Shown here in pieces: positions 41,546 through 50,432 of a stretch of DNA of 54,427 nucleotides. Where the stretch lies: contig CAZVWV010000005.1 in NCBI GenBank assembly GCA_964631745.1, positions 1 through 54,427 of the forward strand, given 5' to 3'. Position numbers and translations under genes: made by a program. Source of the DNA: CAZVWV01 sp964631745 (GTDB lineage Bacteria > Bdellovibrionota_C > UBA2361 > JBGSMV01). The notes beneath the pieces were generated by a model. The model had not been told where the DNA came from, ran no database searches, and saw only the letters and a program-made list of their open reading frames with translations. Numbering within the stretch: position 1 is the first letter of the stretch; each line of letters opens with the position of its first letter.

Positions 41546-41935
41546 CTACGATAGGGTCTGTACGGGATATTTTCTTACGGTATCATCATTTGTGATAAGT
41601 GTAAGTGAATGCTCCATGGCCTGCGCGATAAGTAAACGATCGAAGGGATCTTCATGAATATTTGGCAGCGAAAAGACTCGCAGCGAGGCCTCCACTGAAA
41701 TTGCCAAACTAAGAAAATTACTGCGCTTCATATGAAATGGTACAGATAGCAATGGATCCCCAATATCTGTTAACCTTCCCAGCTTGGCCTTAATTGCGAT
41801 TTCAAAAGCCGAGGCAGCGCTCACATAGATCTTATTTTCTGGAACGCCGATTACGGTCCGCATAGAGTCGCTGAGCCTGCTATCATCAGCAATCCACCAC
41901 AAAAAGACATGCGTATCTAATAGGAACTCCTTCAT
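41546..41935 (-). CDS. PIN-domain toxin of a Phd/PIN pair
   Basis: The 129-residue protein has D7 (LLDTHVFLWW), E45 (SAFEIAIKAKLGRL), D96 and D99 (HEDPFDRLL) and D117 (TND). It belongs to the same PIN subfamily as those at 12280-12669 and 13327-13743. It should cleave RNA when not bound by antitoxin. It overlaps the antitoxin gene by 4 bases and is intact. Confidence 0.87.
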   Translation of the reverse strand: MKEFLLDTHVFLWWIADDSRLSDSMRTVIGVPENKIYVSAASAFEIAIKAKLGRLTDIGDPLLSVPFHMKRSNFLSLAISVEASLRVFSLPNIHEDPFDRLLIAQAMEHSLTLITNDDTVRKYPVQTLS

Positions 41936-42177
41936 TCGAAAAACCGTTTAAAACTTGCGGGTAAGGGCGCATCGAAGTCTTCTTGAATATTAAAAGTGCC
42001 GCGCGCGCTGCCGGGCTTTCTCTCGGTAAGAGCTGCGGCGGCGGGCACGAGTCTTGCGACTACGCGCTTGCCATTGGCGATTAAGAGCTCCTCTCCCCGT
42101 TCCACTCGCTTTAACAATCTCGAAAGATGGGTGCGCGTCTCATAAATTGTGAATTGGGTCTTGGCTTTGGGTTTCAT
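41932..42177 (-). CDS. Phd/YefM-family antitoxin
   Basis: The 81-residue protein has a Phd-type N-terminus (TQFTIYETRTHLSRLLKRVE) and the strand KRVVARLVPA, then the tail EDFDAPLPASFKRFFE that binds H-x-D-P-F-D toxins. Its operator includes CTAAGTCAATGACTTAG. The ATG is at the predicted transcript start and lacks a Shine-Dalgarno sequence. Confidence 0.83.
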   Translation of the reverse strand: MKPKAKTQFTIYETRTHLSRLLKRVERGEELLIANGKRVVARLVPAAAALTERKPGSARGTFNIQEDFDAPLPASFKRFFE

Positions 42178-42183
42178 TATACT

Positions 42184-42213
42184 AGTATCGCACTAAGTCA
42201 ATGACTTAGTCAA
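42184..42213 (-). promoter_or_regulatory. Promoter and operator of a Phd/PIN pair
   Basis: On the minus strand TTGACT (42213-42208) and GATACT (42189-42184) are 18 bp apart. Between them CTAAGTCAATGACTTAG (17-bp palindrome, 42193-42209) is the likely antitoxin site. Half-site and -35 match the promoter at 12910-12938. Confidence 0.6.
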
Positions 42214-42318
42214 GTTGAGTTGGGAAGACTGGATCAATAAATTTTCACCAATCAGGAAACTTTTTTAAAAAATTCACGATAAGGTATTATCAGTTTATCA
42301 CTTAATGGATGGATTTAT

Positions 42319-42942
42319 ATGCAAGTAGATGAATTTAAACTAAATCAGGAACTTAAGGACGAAAAAACTTTGGCGCAAGCTAAGGTTTTACTCGAAGCGG
42401 CCGAGACTATCGAAGGTCTGGTTTACTCTTGGATGGCTGAGCACCGCAAGATCAAGTTTTGCCCTGGCGAAGATGACGACCATAAGATTTCTTCTCTTTG
42501 CCTGATTCTGATGGACGGCGGGGAAGATGTTGCGGAGATTTACATACATTTAGAGCGGTTGGCACAGCTTTGCCCTAATAACGTGCCAGTCTCACAAGCT
42601 GACTCTAGTGGCACCGATAAGGATGCCGCTTTCCTAAAAGATCACAGCCGGACAGATGCCTGGTTTGAACAGCGCGATGCTCGCCTAAGCGTGGAGTACA
42701 GTGACGTGCTTTGCGGCTCGGTCATTAAGCCAAAAGCTGCCATCGAAGTGGCTATCAGTTATGCGACCGCAGAAAACGGCAGCGCTACCCTGGAGATGGC
42801 TGATGAAGATTCCGTGAGCGACATTACCGAAGGCGAGGAGCCGGACATCTTCAAGCGAGAAGGCCTTATGTGGTTAGATCTTGAATATCTCAACAAGCAC
42901 ACTCGCCAGGGTTGGGGTGAGAATATGTATGTCAGCGCCTGA
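42319..42942 (+). CDS. Unrecognised acidic protein (207 aa)
   Basis: I do not recognise this protein. It is soluble and acidic. Residues 1-45 are helical (LAQAKVLLEAAETIEGLVYS). A segment KFCPGEDDDHKISSLCLILM, then DGGEDVAEIYIHLERLAQ, may form a small domain with two cysteines. The C-terminal part is strongly negative (MADEDSVSDITEGEEPDIF). There is no membrane helix. It ends 7 bp from the convergent cytochrome-like gene. Codon use looks like that of its neighbours. Confidence 0.55.
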   Translation: MQVDEFKLNQELKDEKTLAQAKVLLEAAETIEGLVYSWMAEHRKIKFCPGEDDDHKISSLCLILMDGGEDVAEIYIHLERLAQLCPNNVPVSQADSSGTDKDAAFLKDHSRTDAWFEQRDARLSVEYSDVLCGSVIKPKAAIEVAISYATAENGSATLEMADEDSVSDITEGEEPDIFKREGLMWLDLEYLNKHTRQGWGENMYVSA

Positions 42943-42949
42943 GGCCTTG

Positions 42950-44104
42950 CTAAATCCTGCTCTCCATTTTTGGCACCTGATAACTTAGATCATGCAGCTC
43001 TTTTAATCGTAGCTCTATGTCTTTGGGAATCTCAGTGCCGCCGCTGCCCGTATAACCCAGCGTGACTAGCTCTTTATAAAGTTCATACGAAGCTTTGGCG
43101 CTGTTTGAACCGGGGAACTCCATCATGCACTGCTCTAAGTAAAATTCAGGGAGCTCGTTCACAAAAAACGGTTGAAGTTTGCTGTAACAAAATCCTAATA
43201 GGTACAGAATCTCGGATTTATCTTTAGCTTGCAGCTTCTTATCAACCAACAATTCAAGCAGCAAGGAAGAAGCCCTTAGCAGTCCTACCGTGTCAACGTT
43301 GTCAGAATCTAGATCCATGTTGTTTGAGGAGCTATTTACAAGCTTTCTAAGATCACTTAAGGAACTCACATCACCAGGGGCTTCAAGACTCCAAACCTTT
43401 AAAGACTCGAGCCAGCGATTAGCTTGGGATTTCTCACTCTCAACCAGGTTTAAAGTGGGCATTAGCTCTGAAATCTTAGAGAGCGCCTTCTTTGGATCGC
43501 GATCGTTTCTCACATATAACACCAAGAGCTTACTGAGTGACTGAAAAATCTGCGCTGACAAAGCTGGATCCCGTAAGGACTGCAAAAAGGAATTTTCAGC
43601 GCGTATAAATTGTCGCGAAGCAAAGAAGAATTCACCCTGCTGAAAGAGATCCAAGCCCGCTGGTGGAGTTGAGCTATCCGCAAAACTTAGCTCTACGTTG
43701 TAAGTTGTGTGACAGCCGATACAGTTGTTAGTGAGGGAGCGTAAGCGCCAGAGGGCGTAGCCTTTCTTACCTTCTTTAAAACGAAAGGTTATGTCATCCA
43801 ACATTTCGTCGGCTAGCCTTAAACTAGAGGCAAAACCTGGCTCTTTCGAGAACTTGGATGATATCGTGCGGCTTTGATGGAAGTGATCTCCAAGCACCTT
43901 CAAAAGGCCGCGCAATTTGGCATCATTTGCAGGAAGAAGAAAGCTGCGCGAATCGGCCAAGTAAGGTTGCAGCTCTTTATAGGCGTGATAGACCACTTGC
44001 ATCTCGCCGATCATCTCTTGGGCCAAGCCTACGTTTCGAACGCACACACTTGCAGCCATGCACAAAACAAAGATTAATACTCTTGAAATTTTTAATCTCA
44101 CCAA
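42950..44104 (-). CDS. Exported protein with one c-type heme motif
   Basis: The 384-residue protein has a signal peptide (VLIFVLCMAASVCVRNVGLA). Residues 31-140 look like a helical c'-type cytochrome domain ending in C128-I-G-C131-H132 (NNCIGCHTTYNV). The rest is alpha-helical, perhaps TPR-like (FFASRQFIRAENSFLQSLRD, ILYLLGFCYSKLQPFF). Start is TTG (44104) or GTG (44101) close after AAAGG. It begins 14 bp after the P-type ATPase stop, so both are in one operon. A redox or metal-sensing role in the periplasm is inferred. Confidence 0.65.
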   Translation of the reverse strand: MVRLKISRVLIFVLCMAASVCVRNVGLAQEMIGEMQVVYHAYKELQPYLADSRSFLLPANDAKLRGLLKVLGDHFHQSRTISSKFSKEPGFASSLRLADEMLDDITFRFKEGKKGYALWRLRSLTNNCIGCHTTYNVELSFADSSTPPAGLDLFQQGEFFFASRQFIRAENSFLQSLRDPALSAQIFQSLSKLLVLYVRNDRDPKKALSKISELMPTLNLVESEKSQANRWLESLKVWSLEAPGDVSSLSDLRKLVNSSSNNMDLDSDNVDTVGLLRASSLLLELLVDKKLQAKDKSEILYLLGFCYSKLQPFFVNELPEFYLEQCMMEFPGSNSAKASYELYKELVTLGYTGSGGTEIPKDIELRLKELHDLSYQVPKMESRI

Positions 44105-44118
44105 CTCATCCTTTCACG

Positions 44119-45972
44119 TTATTCATCAAAATCAGAGAGTTTTTCCGGCGGAAACGAAGCCCTTAATGCGTTTAAGACCGAGGCTAAATCAATAATTTCT
44201 TGGGCTATTGCGCCCCAGACCGGCGTCAGTATTCCCGCCATCGCCAAAAACATCCCTAATATACTTACTACCATTCCTCCTACGGCGCTTTGAAGAGCAA
44301 TTTTTCGCATCTGGCGACTTATATGAAAAAATTCGTCTAGTCTGCGTAAGGACGGCTCCATAATCACGGCTCCGGCCGATTCGATGGTAACTTCGTTATG
44401 CTGGCCGATGGCTATTCCCACGGTCGCAGCCAAAAGCGCCGGTACGTCGTTGATTCCATCGCCTACAAAGATCGTCTTGGCCTTTCCGGTCTGGGCCCTA
44501 ACAAAATTAAGCTTATCTTCCGGGGATTGCTCGTAATAATGCTCCTTAATGCCAACTTGTTCGGCAAAATACTTAACCTCAGATTCTCTGTCCCCCGAAA
44601 GAAGCATCACAGATTGAACCCCATGAATAGTGGAGAGATGTTCAATAAAGGACTTGCTTTCAGCCCTGGGAGCGTCATGAAACCTAAATAGCGCAGCGAA
44701 ACCCCCGTCTATCATAACTACACACTCGAGCCCAGAGGCCTGAGGTGGAAGAGCAACACCGGCGAGCTGATTTCTTCCGGTTATGAACACCTGCTTTCCA
44801 CCAACCGAACCCAATAACCCCTCGCCCGGGCGCTCGCTAATGGTGGTGGTCGGAAGTAGCTGCAGCTTTAGCTCTCTGGCCTTTTCAAGCACAGCGAAGG
44901 CCAGCGGGTGCTTTGAGAATTGCTCCAAGCTCGCGGCGTATCTCAACACGGTATCGGCGCTCATTATCTGGTTGGGATTACACAGTACTTCTGTTAAAGA
45001 TGGTTTACCGTATGTCAGGGTGCCGGTTTTATCAAAGATTACGGTTTTGCAGCTATCGATCTCCTCAAGTTGCTCGGGGCTTCTAACTAGTATTCCGCGC
45101 CTCGCGCAAAGCGAGATGGTTCCTATAATCGCGACGGGGATGCCTATAATTAAGGGGCAGGGGGTTGCAACTACCATTACCGAAAGAAAACGCACAGGGT
45201 CACCCGAAATTGCCCAGGCTATCACGCCGATCACAACCGCCAGGGGCGTATAAAATGCTCCGAGTTTATCCCCAAGGCGTCGAATGTGAGGCCGGTTTCT
45301 CTCTGATTCCTCCATCACCTTCATTACGCGCGCATATCGAGAATCCTTTGGAAGCTTGGTCGCTCGAACCGTTAAAGCCACGTCACCATTTATGGCGCCA
45401 GATATAACAAACGCACCGGCAATTTTTTGCATTCGAAAGGGCTCACCGGTCAAAAAAGATTCATCCATACTGCCATGACCATCGACTACCAATCCGTCAA
45501 CGGGGCAGATCTCATGCGGCAGAACTAAGACGGTGTCGTCAATCTGAAGCTCCGACACGCGCACATCCAGAAGTTTTCCGTCCAGGAGTTTATGAGCCGT
45601 TTCCGGCATTCGACGCGCCAGCGCCGACAACACCGAGGAGGCTCTACTTAGAGCGTATTCCTCTAGTGCCTCGCCGCCTGAGAGCATCAAAACAACCAAC
45701 GTACCGGCTAGATATTCCCCCAAAATAACCGAGGTGACGATCGAAATCCCGGCCAGCAAATCAGAGCCGAACTCGCCTTTTCTTACCTTAACCAAAAGGT
45801 CGAAGATTAAAGGGAGCCCGCCAATAATAAGGGTCGCTATCAAGGGGTAGTTCGAATATTCGGCTAGATCTAATTTTGAAAAGCGCAGCACTAGGTATGT
45901 GGCTATGGCACCCAAGGAAAGAAAAGCTATGTAGATCTCTTTGGGGAGTGTTAATTTCGGTTTTGGCATCAT
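44119..45972 (-). CDS. Heavy-metal P1B-type ATPase
   Basis: The 617-residue protein has the P-type motifs: FLTGEPF (174-180), T-P-C-P-L in the metal-binding helix (270-274), DKTGTLTYGKP (314-324), the H-P loop (FSKHPLAFAVLEKA) and GDGINDVPALLAA. It lacks the N-terminal metal-binding domain of CopA or ZntA, hence the short length. P1B ATPases pump transition metals out of the cytoplasm; the ion is not certain, since the usual C-P-C is T-P-C-P here. It is followed 14 bp later by the heme-c protein. Eight membrane segments are expected. Confidence 0.88.
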   Translation of the reverse strand: MMPKPKLTLPKEIYIAFLSLGAIATYLVLRFSKLDLAEYSNYPLIATLIIGGLPLIFDLLVKVRKGEFGSDLLAGISIVTSVILGEYLAGTLVVLMLSGGEALEEYALSRASSVLSALARRMPETAHKLLDGKLLDVRVSELQIDDTVLVLPHEICPVDGLVVDGHGSMDESFLTGEPFRMQKIAGAFVISGAINGDVALTVRATKLPKDSRYARVMKVMEESERNRPHIRRLGDKLGAFYTPLAVVIGVIAWAISGDPVRFLSVMVVATPCPLIIGIPVAIIGTISLCARRGILVRSPEQLEEIDSCKTVIFDKTGTLTYGKPSLTEVLCNPNQIMSADTVLRYAASLEQFSKHPLAFAVLEKARELKLQLLPTTTISERPGEGLLGSVGGKQVFITGRNQLAGVALPPQASGLECVVMIDGGFAALFRFHDAPRAESKSFIEHLSTIHGVQSVMLLSGDRESEVKYFAEQVGIKEHYYEQSPEDKLNFVRAQTGKAKTIFVGDGINDVPALLAATVGIAIGQHNEVTIESAGAVIMEPSLRRLDEFFHISRQMRKIALQSAVGGMVVSILGMFLAMAGILTPVWGAIAQEIIDLASVLNALRASFPPEKLSDFDE

Positions 45973-46046
45973 CTAGCATTATCCCGCTCTCAGCTCTGAT
46001 TTGTCTATGGCTACTCGCCAGAAATTTCCTATGTTAGAAAGAATGT

Positions 46047-47546
46047 GTGTCGAAATACTTGAACATACTTGCCTTCATTATAGCCGCGGTCCTTTATCTA
46101 CCTAGTTTGCAGTACGACTTTACTTACGACGACTTTTGGCAGATTCACAGAAATCCTGCCATAACAGAAACTGGTGGAGACGTCCTGCACCAAGCTGTAA
46201 GTATCTTAACGACTCCCACACGGCCCGGGAATCTTTATCGCCCGCTCCCATCGCTTACATACTTATTACAGTGGAGATTATTCGGCGCGAATGCCGCCGC
46301 TTTTCACGCCTTTAATATCGCGCTCTATCTGATTCTAGCGCTCTTGGTGAGCGCTCTCTATTTTAGGCTTTCCACAAACCCGATTATTGCCATTTGCGCC
46401 TTACTTATATTTGTGGCCCATCCTCTCCACATCGAAACAGTTGCGAGCGTTGTGGGCCGCGCGGAGCTGCTGGCCCTGATTTTTGGACTTGCGAGCATGC
46501 TGCAATGCCTTAATTTTGCAAAGCAGAAAAATACTTTTCGATTAGTAGGCGGGCTCGTTTTTTTCGCCTTTGCAATTCTCTCAAAGGAGTCTGGCTACGC
46601 CTTTATGGGCTTGATACCGATGGTCTTGTTTTACCAGCAGACCGCTAAGCGGGAGCTCTTAGTTGTTACAGGCACGCTACTTTGCACGGCCTTGGTATTA
46701 ATATGTATTCGCTTCTTGGTTCTCGGAGCGGCGCTTACAAGTTCTGAAGCTCTAATGGGGGAAACCTTTGAAAACCCTCTTGCGGGTCTGCCTTTTACAG
46801 AGCGGTTTATTCCTGCGCTGGTTATTTTCGGAAGGTATCTACTGCACCTATGCTTTCCCTTTTTTCTGTCGGCTGACTACTCTTTACCCCTTGAGACTTT
46901 GCGTACGAGGACTTTTTCTATGGAGGGGCTCGCCCACCTGCTGGTCGTGATGATCTTTTTCGTTCTGTTGCTGCGCCTTAGAAAATCTGGCACTGGCCTT
47001 CTTGCTTGGTGGATTCCTATTTCTCTTATCTTAACTAGCAATCTTCTTTTTCCAGCAGGCACATTAATGGGTGACCGCCTGGCGCTCACGGCCAGTGCAG
47101 GCTTTTGTCTTTTGATGGCCGAACTACTCTCTAAGACGCTCGCGCGCCATGCTGTTCTGATGCTTGCTGTTATAGGCCTTCTATTTTTCTATCAAACAAG
47201 CCTACGTGTGCCAGTTTGGCGCAATAATTTATCCCTCTTTAGAAGTATGACGCTAGATAATTCCGAAAGTCCCAAAGCTTTTTTTAATTACGGGATCGAA
47301 CTTGCAACAAATTCAGAAGATCTCGAGGCTGAGCTTTCCCTGCGTAGGGCCTTGGAACTCGCCCCTGAGCATCTGCCAACCATGAAAGCGCTGACTGATC
47401 TTCTGATCAGGAAGCATGAACTAGGAAGAGCCAAATATTTTTTGCAAAAAATCTTAAAGCTTGAGCCTCAGAATCAGAAGGTTCTTAACCAATTGAAGCT
47501 TCTAGACCCTAATCCGACATTGAAGGCGCTTTCAGACGCACACTAG
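46047..47546 (+). CDS. TMTC/PMT-like multi-span glycosyltransferase with TPR tail
   Basis: The 499-residue protein starts at GTG. Its first loop has YDFTYDDFWQIHRNP (the acidic D-x-x-x-D-D motif) and NLYRPLPSLTYLLQWRLFGA, then FHAFNIALYLI, as in the TMTC and DUF1736 families. About ten membrane helices follow. Residues about 415-490 are two tetratricopeptide repeats (AFFNYGIELATNSEDLEAEL, TMKALTDLLIRKHELGRAKY). TMTC proteins transfer mannose from lipid carriers; bacterial members are little studied. It converges with the chemoreceptor gene with a 4-base overlap. Confidence 0.75.
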   Translation: MSKYLNILAFIIAAVLYLPSLQYDFTYDDFWQIHRNPAITETGGDVLHQAVSILTTPTRPGNLYRPLPSLTYLLQWRLFGANAAAFHAFNIALYLILALLVSALYFRLSTNPIIAICALLIFVAHPLHIETVASVVGRAELLALIFGLASMLQCLNFAKQKNTFRLVGGLVFFAFAILSKESGYAFMGLIPMVLFYQQTAKRELLVVTGTLLCTALVLICIRFLVLGAALTSSEALMGETFENPLAGLPFTERFIPALVIFGRYLLHLCFPFFLSADYSLPLETLRTRTFSMEGLAHLLVVMIFFVLLLRLRKSGTGLLAWWIPISLILTSNLLFPAGTLMGDRLALTASAGFCLLMAELLSKTLARHAVLMLAVIGLLFFYQTSLRVPVWRNNLSLFRSMTLDNSESPKAFFNYGIELATNSEDLEAELSLRRALELAPEHLPTMKALTDLLIRKHELGRAKYFLQKILKLEPQNQKVLNQLKLLDPNPTLKALSDAH

Positions 47547-49087
47547 TTCCACATGTGCTGATCGGCTGAAGTCGCTGGTGCCGGGGGCTCACTTCGCGTA
47601 GTCGGCGACGCGCGATTCTCCCTCTTGGCCTCTTCCGTCTTATAACCCGAGCCATGCACAGTCACAGTTAAACAATCCACGACACTTTCCAACATGCTCG
47701 CCTGCGCCAGAAGTTCCTCAGATGAGGCCGAGGCCTCTTCCGCTGCGGCTGAGTTCGTCTGGGTAACTTTGTCGAGCTCCTGCAGTGCCGAATTAATTTG
47801 AGTAATCCCAATCGCCTGCTCGCTACTAGCCGTCGATATCTCTTTCATAATTGAACAGGTCTTGGTGGATTCTCCCTTAATCTGTTCGAAAGCTTTGGAA
47901 AGAAGCGCCGAAACTCGCACCCCATTATCGGCAAGCTCTTTTGAGTGCTGAATCTTGTGGGATGTCTCCTTAGCGGCCTGTGCGCTGCGTTGGGCCAGGC
48001 TTCGCACCTCTTCCGCTACAACAGCAAACCCTTTGCCGGCATCCCCTGCCCTTGCGGCTTCCACTGCTGCGTTTAATGCCAGTAGATTAGTCTGGAAGGC
48101 GATGTCGTCAATCATGCGTACGATCTGGGTTGTCTCTTCCGTGGCGGTTTGTATGTCGCCAATCGCTGCGCTCATTTCGATCATAGATGCCACACTTCCG
48201 TCAGCGGAGTGTCTAACATTCTCGGCCAGCTCAGATGCGTGGCCAGCATTGCTAGATGTATCTTTTGAATGGGCAGAAATCTCCTCAACGGAGGCAGCTG
48301 TTTGCTGAAGCGACGCCGCCTGTTCGGTTGCTCCCGAAGCAAGGCTCTGTGACGCTCCAGCCACCTGTCCGGCCGCGGAACGCAACTCAGAGGTGCTCTG
48401 AGACAATTCTACGATTATTGTTTCAATGGGCCGCGTAATGGATGCCCCGAACATCCAACTTACTAAAAACGTTATGGCAGCCAGCGCTACGCCGCCGTAT
48501 AGATTAATCTTACTTACAAAATGATTGGATTTTGTAATTTCGTCCATATCTCGATGGAAATTCTTGGTCTGCTCTTCGACAACGGGAGTAAGGTGATCGA
48601 TTACGCTTGAGGAAGCCTTATCAAACAACTCCATGCTGGCGTTACCTTCGGCCGGTGAACGCTGATAGGCTGCCATCATATCCTTCCCAACTTGAACCAG
48701 AGCTGCCATCTCAACTTTTAATTGATCTAGCTTCTCTTTTTGGGTTCCGGATGGGTTAGTTAATGCCACGTATTTAGTCATGGCATCGTCGAAGCCTTGC
48801 GCATATTGGGCAGCTTCTTTTAGACTCTCTTGACTATCTTCCGAATCGCCTGCTAAGCCCACCAATGAACCATCGGTTATCCACTGCTGTACCTGTGTGG
48901 CATCAAGCTTCATCTCGTTAACGAGAGCAGCAGCGGGACCTGTTACATCGCGCGCAGATTCGGCCAGGTTAACTGTGTCTTTGGCGATATGCAGATTCAA
49001 AGCCACAGCTCCGGCGATCAAAGCAATAACAATTAAGTTGTTCAGCATAAGTTTCGCTTTGACACTCACAGACCTTAAAGTTTTCAT
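47543..49087 (-). CDS. Methyl-accepting chemotaxis protein
   Basis: The 514-residue protein has two membrane helices (about 12-32 and 195-215) flanking a four-helix-bundle type sensor. The cytoplasmic signalling domain includes the hairpin tip DDIAFQTNLLALNAAVEAAR followed by AGDAGKGFAVVAEEVRSLAQ. Glutamine/glutamate methylation-type heptads flank it. The tail (RSEPPAPATSADQHMWN) is disordered. It would signal to CheA and CheW, none of which is in the window, and the ligand is unknown. The ribosome binding site is AAGGA just before the ATG. The bases 49088-49346 have no feature I can name. Confidence 0.93.
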   Translation of the reverse strand: MKTLRSVSVKAKLMLNNLIVIALIAGAVALNLHIAKDTVNLAESARDVTGPAAALVNEMKLDATQVQQWITDGSLVGLAGDSEDSQESLKEAAQYAQGFDDAMTKYVALTNPSGTQKEKLDQLKVEMAALVQVGKDMMAAYQRSPAEGNASMELFDKASSSVIDHLTPVVEEQTKNFHRDMDEITKSNHFVSKINLYGGVALAAITFLVSWMFGASITRPIETIIVELSQSTSELRSAAGQVAGASQSLASGATEQAASLQQTAASVEEISAHSKDTSSNAGHASELAENVRHSADGSVASMIEMSAAIGDIQTATEETTQIVRMIDDIAFQTNLLALNAAVEAARAGDAGKGFAVVAEEVRSLAQRSAQAAKETSHKIQHSKELADNGVRVSALLSKAFEQIKGESTKTCSIMKEISTASSEQAIGITQINSALQELDKVTQTNSAAAEEASASSEELLAQASMLESVVDCLTVTVHGSGYKTEEAKRENRASPTTRSEPPAPATSADQHMWN

Positions 49088-49346
49088 TTCCTTTCCTATC
49101 GAAAAATGAGTAACTGCGTGGATACTTAGTAGTAAATCGGAGGCTCTGATGTTGGGCTAAAGAACTAAGTTGCTGTGGCTGCGCTCAGCACAAGATAGTA
49201 GTTAAGCGCGGGGTAAAAGAATTAAGGAGAATTGGCCCTGTTATCCGTCAAACCAAGTATATTCTTGGTTCGCGGTTGAAGGAATAGCAGGAATTTGGAG
49301 ACCGGTGTTGGATTCGCTCGACGCTGCATTGCTGATATCAAGACAG

Positions 49347-49367
49347 GCCTGCGGAGTCGCCGCAGGC
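49347..49367. repeat. R1-like hairpin after the cytochrome oxidase operon
   Basis: GCCTGCGG and CCGCAGGC pair around AGTCG. Architecture and the trailing GCTCCG resemble the R1 hairpins (GCCGACGA...TCGTCGGCGCTCC at 13-34). It stands 10 bp after the ctaF stop on the minus strand and could terminate the operon. Confidence 0.45.
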
Positions 49368-49376
49368 GCTCCGCAC

Positions 49377-49694
49377 TCAATACCACCTAAACGGATTATC
49401 GATAAACACGCCGCCCAAGAGTAACGCCAGAATCACCAACGGAATAATGGCGTACATCCACACCATGGGGTGCTCGTATTTCAAATGCATAAAAAACAGC
49501 GCGACTAAGGCGGCTTTGCAAGAAGCCACTAACATGGCTACCACGATATTCATGGGGCCCATATCGACTAGGGAAATCGCGACTGTAACCAGTGTCAGCA
49601 GTACAAGCGCCGCAAAGATTTTGATAAAAACACTGGCGGGCACGACATGTCCAAGCTCATGCGCGTTTGAATGTGAATCTTTATGATTGTTCAT
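49377..49694 (-). CDS. ctaF: Cytochrome c oxidase subunit IV
   Basis: The start at 49694 is chosen because GGAG stands six bases before it; a frame from 49727 overlaps ctaE. The 105-residue protein has a His-rich N-terminus and three membrane helices (FIKIFAALVLLTLVTVAISL, IVVAMLVASCKAALVALFFM, AIIPLVILALLLGGVFI). FMHLKYEHP is the family mark of prokaryotic COX4. It is the last gene of the operon and a small structural subunit of the oxidase. Confidence 0.9.
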   Translation of the reverse strand: MNNHKDSHSNAHELGHVVPASVFIKIFAALVLLTLVTVAISLVDMGPMNIVVAMLVASCKAALVALFFMHLKYEHPMVWMYAIIPLVILALLLGGVFIDNPFRWY

Positions 49695-49713
49695 AGCTAA
49701 CTCCGAAAATCTT

Positions 49714-50409
49714 TTAATGTTGCCCAAAGGGGAAGTGCCAATTGGGGTGCCCTACCAGATACAAGAGTGGGAAGAGATAGATCCAGATCAGATCAACTAA
49801 ATGCCAATACAAAGCGCCAATTTCTACCGGCGTGTAATATTCCGCCGAGAATCGGTTGGCTTTGGCCTTTTTTAAAACCCATAGCAAAAGCCCCATCCCA
49901 ATAACTACGTGGAGCGCGTGCAATCCGGTCATACAGAAATAAAGACCGAAGAAGGCCTGATACTCTTTATTGAATTCAGGCGAATTCCAATGGGCCGATC
50001 CGGGAAATATCCCGGCGTGATACTTGGCAGTATACTCTATATACTTGATCACCAAAAATACTAAGGCGCACACTATTGTGATCGATAAAAACTTCACGAC
50101 GCGTTTATTCTCGCCCTTTTGCGCAGCTTCTACCGCCATGGCGGCGGTAAAGCTACTAAAAAGAAGCACTAGAGTGTTAATAGCGCCCCAGCCCCAGGCT
50201 AAATGTTGGCTAGCGTGCTCAAAAACATCCAGATACATCCAGCGATACAGGGCAAAGGCCGTAAAGAGTCCTCCAAAAAGCAAGATCTCAGTCGCAAGAA
50301 AGAGCCACATGCCAAGTTTGGCAGAGTGATAGGCTGTGACCGGATCCATGTGATGAACGTGCGGAGGGCCCTGATACCCCTCCTCTGCCGTGTGCGAATG
50401 ACCTGACAT
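49714..50409 (-). CDS. ctaE: Cytochrome c oxidase subunit III
   Basis: The 231-residue protein has five to six membrane helices with the subunit III marks: KLGMWLFLATEILLFGGLFT, WGAINTLVLLFSSFTAAMAV, FGLYFCMTGLHALHVVIGMG and YWHLVDLIWIYLFPLLYL at the end. It stabilises subunit I and its proton channel. AGGAG precedes the start. It lies 23 bp after ctaD and 19 bp before ctaF. Confidence 0.94.
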   Translation of the reverse strand: MSGHSHTAEEGYQGPPHVHHMDPVTAYHSAKLGMWLFLATEILLFGGLFTAFALYRWMYLDVFEHASQHLAWGWGAINTLVLLFSSFTAAMAVEAAQKGENKRVVKFLSITIVCALVFLVIKYIEYTAKYHAGIFPGSAHWNSPEFNKEYQAFFGLYFCMTGLHALHVVIGMGLLLWVLKKAKANRFSAEYYTPVEIGALYWHLVDLIWIYLFPLLYLVGHPNWHFPFGQH

Positions 50410-50432
50410 AAGTTGCTTCTCCTAAATATTCG

